Shown: positions 4,555 through 5,116 of the stretch, piece after piece | Position numbering within the stretch: the first letter of the stretch is position 1 | Layout of the letters: each line of letters begins with the position of its first letter | The notes under the pieces: model-generated | The model's input: the letters and a program-made list of their open reading frames with translations, nothing else | Told to the model about the DNA's origin: nothing | Database searches by the model: none | Source of the DNA: an uncultured Oscillibacter sp. | GTDB taxonomy: Bacteria > Bacillota > Clostridia > Oscillospirales > Oscillospiraceae | Length of the DNA: 5,116 nt | NCBI GenBank assembly: GCA_946183175.1 | Contig: CAMHBH010000135.1 | Location: 1-5,116 of the forward strand | Reading direction: 5' to 3' | Translations under genes and position numbers: made by a program

Positions 4555-5116
4555 TTATTCGCTTTTGGGCTTAGTCTTGGCCTTGTAGTGGTTATTGCGA
4601 AGGACTACCGCCACAATGAGAACGAGCAGCACGACCGCCGCGACCGGAATCAGGTGGCGAATCATTTCGGCCTGTCCGGTGCCGCCCGGGATGACGCAAT
4701 AGGTACCGCTGTCGCCCTCCATGTCGACTATCAGGTAATGCCCGCTGGTCTGCGCGCTGACGGTACGCCAGCGGCTGTCGTAGAAGCGCCATACGGTGGC
4801 CTGCGTGTCGGTCTGGTTCAGGAGGCGGATGGAAACCGTGTCGTCCCCGGTCAGTCCGGCACCTTCCAGACTGATGTCCATGACCATAGCATCCGACCCG
4901 GCGGGCGCGCCCACGCCGCTTTCCGTGACGCTCAAAACCGCCTCGCGGGTGAAATTGCCCTCGGCCAGTACAAGCGGGCGGCGTCCGTCCGTCTCCTCGC
5001 TGGACAGCATGGTAATATACGGCTCGTAAATCGGCTCCAGCCGGATATCAGGGTGTAACCCGGCGGTGTCGAACGAGGGCCAGTAGCCGTGCAGGCCGCC
5101 TTTCTCGGGGATTTCC
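4555..5116 (-). CDS. C-terminal part of an exported, membrane-anchored protein of unknown function
   Basis: The frame is open to the window edge, so the last 186 residues are seen and the start is missing; the internal ATG at 5010 is not the start, since 35 codons before it stay open and read as protein. The visible part is rich in beta-type sequence. Fragment residues about 25-34 (RLEPIYEPYI) resemble the end of a small bacterial surface repeat of the InlB-B/Flg_new kind (weak). Next comes a domain with VWRFYDSRWRTV and, at about 136-142, DSGTYCV, a pattern common in C-terminal beta domains of Gram-positive surface proteins ('the text reads Y-D-x-x-W ... G-x-Y-x-V'). One membrane helix follows (about 154-172, LIPVAAVVLLVLIVAVVL) and then a Lys-rich cytoplasmic tail (NNHYKAKTKPKSE). 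There is no LPxTG motif. A terminator follows, so it is a separate transcript from the operon downstream. No enzymatic function can be assigned. Confidence 0.85.
   Translation of the reverse strand, partial: EIPEKGGLHGYWPSFDTAGLHPDIRLEPIYEPYITMLSSEETDGRRPLVLAEGNFTREAVLSVTESGVGAPAGSDAMVMDISLEGAGLTGDDTVSIRLLNQTDTQATVWRFYDSRWRTVSAQTSGHYLIVDMEGDSGTYCVIPGGTGQAEMIRHLIPVAAVVLLVLIVAVVLRNNHYKAKTKPKSE

Noticed and set aside
4555..5010. Internal ATG at 5010 as the start of a 151-residue protein
   Set aside because: The frame stays open with protein-like sequence up to the window edge, no good SD precedes the ATG, and the product would lack a signal sequence for its exported domain.
1..5116. tRNA, rRNA, CRISPR array, insertion sequence or prophage
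   Set aside because: No cloverleaf, rRNA motif, regular spaced repeat, transposase or phage structural gene was found; the amidase alone does not make a prophage, as its neighbours are operon partners.

Overview
The window looks like the chromosome of a fairly GC-rich member of the Clostridia (Oscillospiraceae-like, judged from gene families and style only; no marker gene is present). The supports are a YtrA-type GntR repressor, an ABC transporter of the GntR-linked 'LSKGM' type, strong purine-rich Shine-Dalgarno (SD) sites before every gene, and tight overlapping gene starts. All recognisable genes are on the minus strand, so the biological order runs from high to low coordinates.

Layout in transcription order. 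(1) 5116-4555: the C-terminal end of an exported protein of unknown function held by a C-terminal membrane anchor; its start is outside the window. (2) 4544-4504: a hairpin with a T-run that ends this transcript. (3) 4491-4463: a near-consensus sigma-A promoter (TTGACA, 17 bp, TATCCT, with an extended -10), followed by a three-half-site operator at 4458-4431 that lies over the predicted start of transcription. (4) 4406-4088: three tiny open reading frames of 43, 26 and 31 codons, each with its own SD and each predicted to make a single-pass hydrophobic membrane peptide. They are too short for usual gene calling. (5) 4062-3676: the YtrA-type GntR repressor. (6) 3679-2783: the ABC ATPase. (7) 2808-652: a 718-residue ABC-2-like permease with about nine membrane segments and a large, probably extracytoplasmic C-terminal domain. 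(8) 650-1: a membrane-anchored N-acetylmuramoyl-L-alanine amidase of the Amidase_2/T7-lysozyme type, cut off at the window edge.

Items 4-8 read as one operon: no terminator or second promoter was seen, gntR and the ATPase overlap by ATGA, the ATPase and permease overlap by 26 nt, and the amidase starts 1 nt after the permease stop. The likely scheme is that the repressor binds the operator and controls its own operon, probably in response to cell-envelope stress as in Bacillus ytr-type operons. The transporter and the wall-cutting amidase then act together at the envelope. The three small membrane peptides are the least explained part and the best candidate for something undescribed: they are the first products of the transcript, two of them resemble each other, and their C-terminal Asn-Arg-Arg codons double as the SD of the next frame.

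The tetranucleotide GATC appears to be absent from the whole window although GATA, GATT and GATG are all common. This suggests selection by a restriction system.
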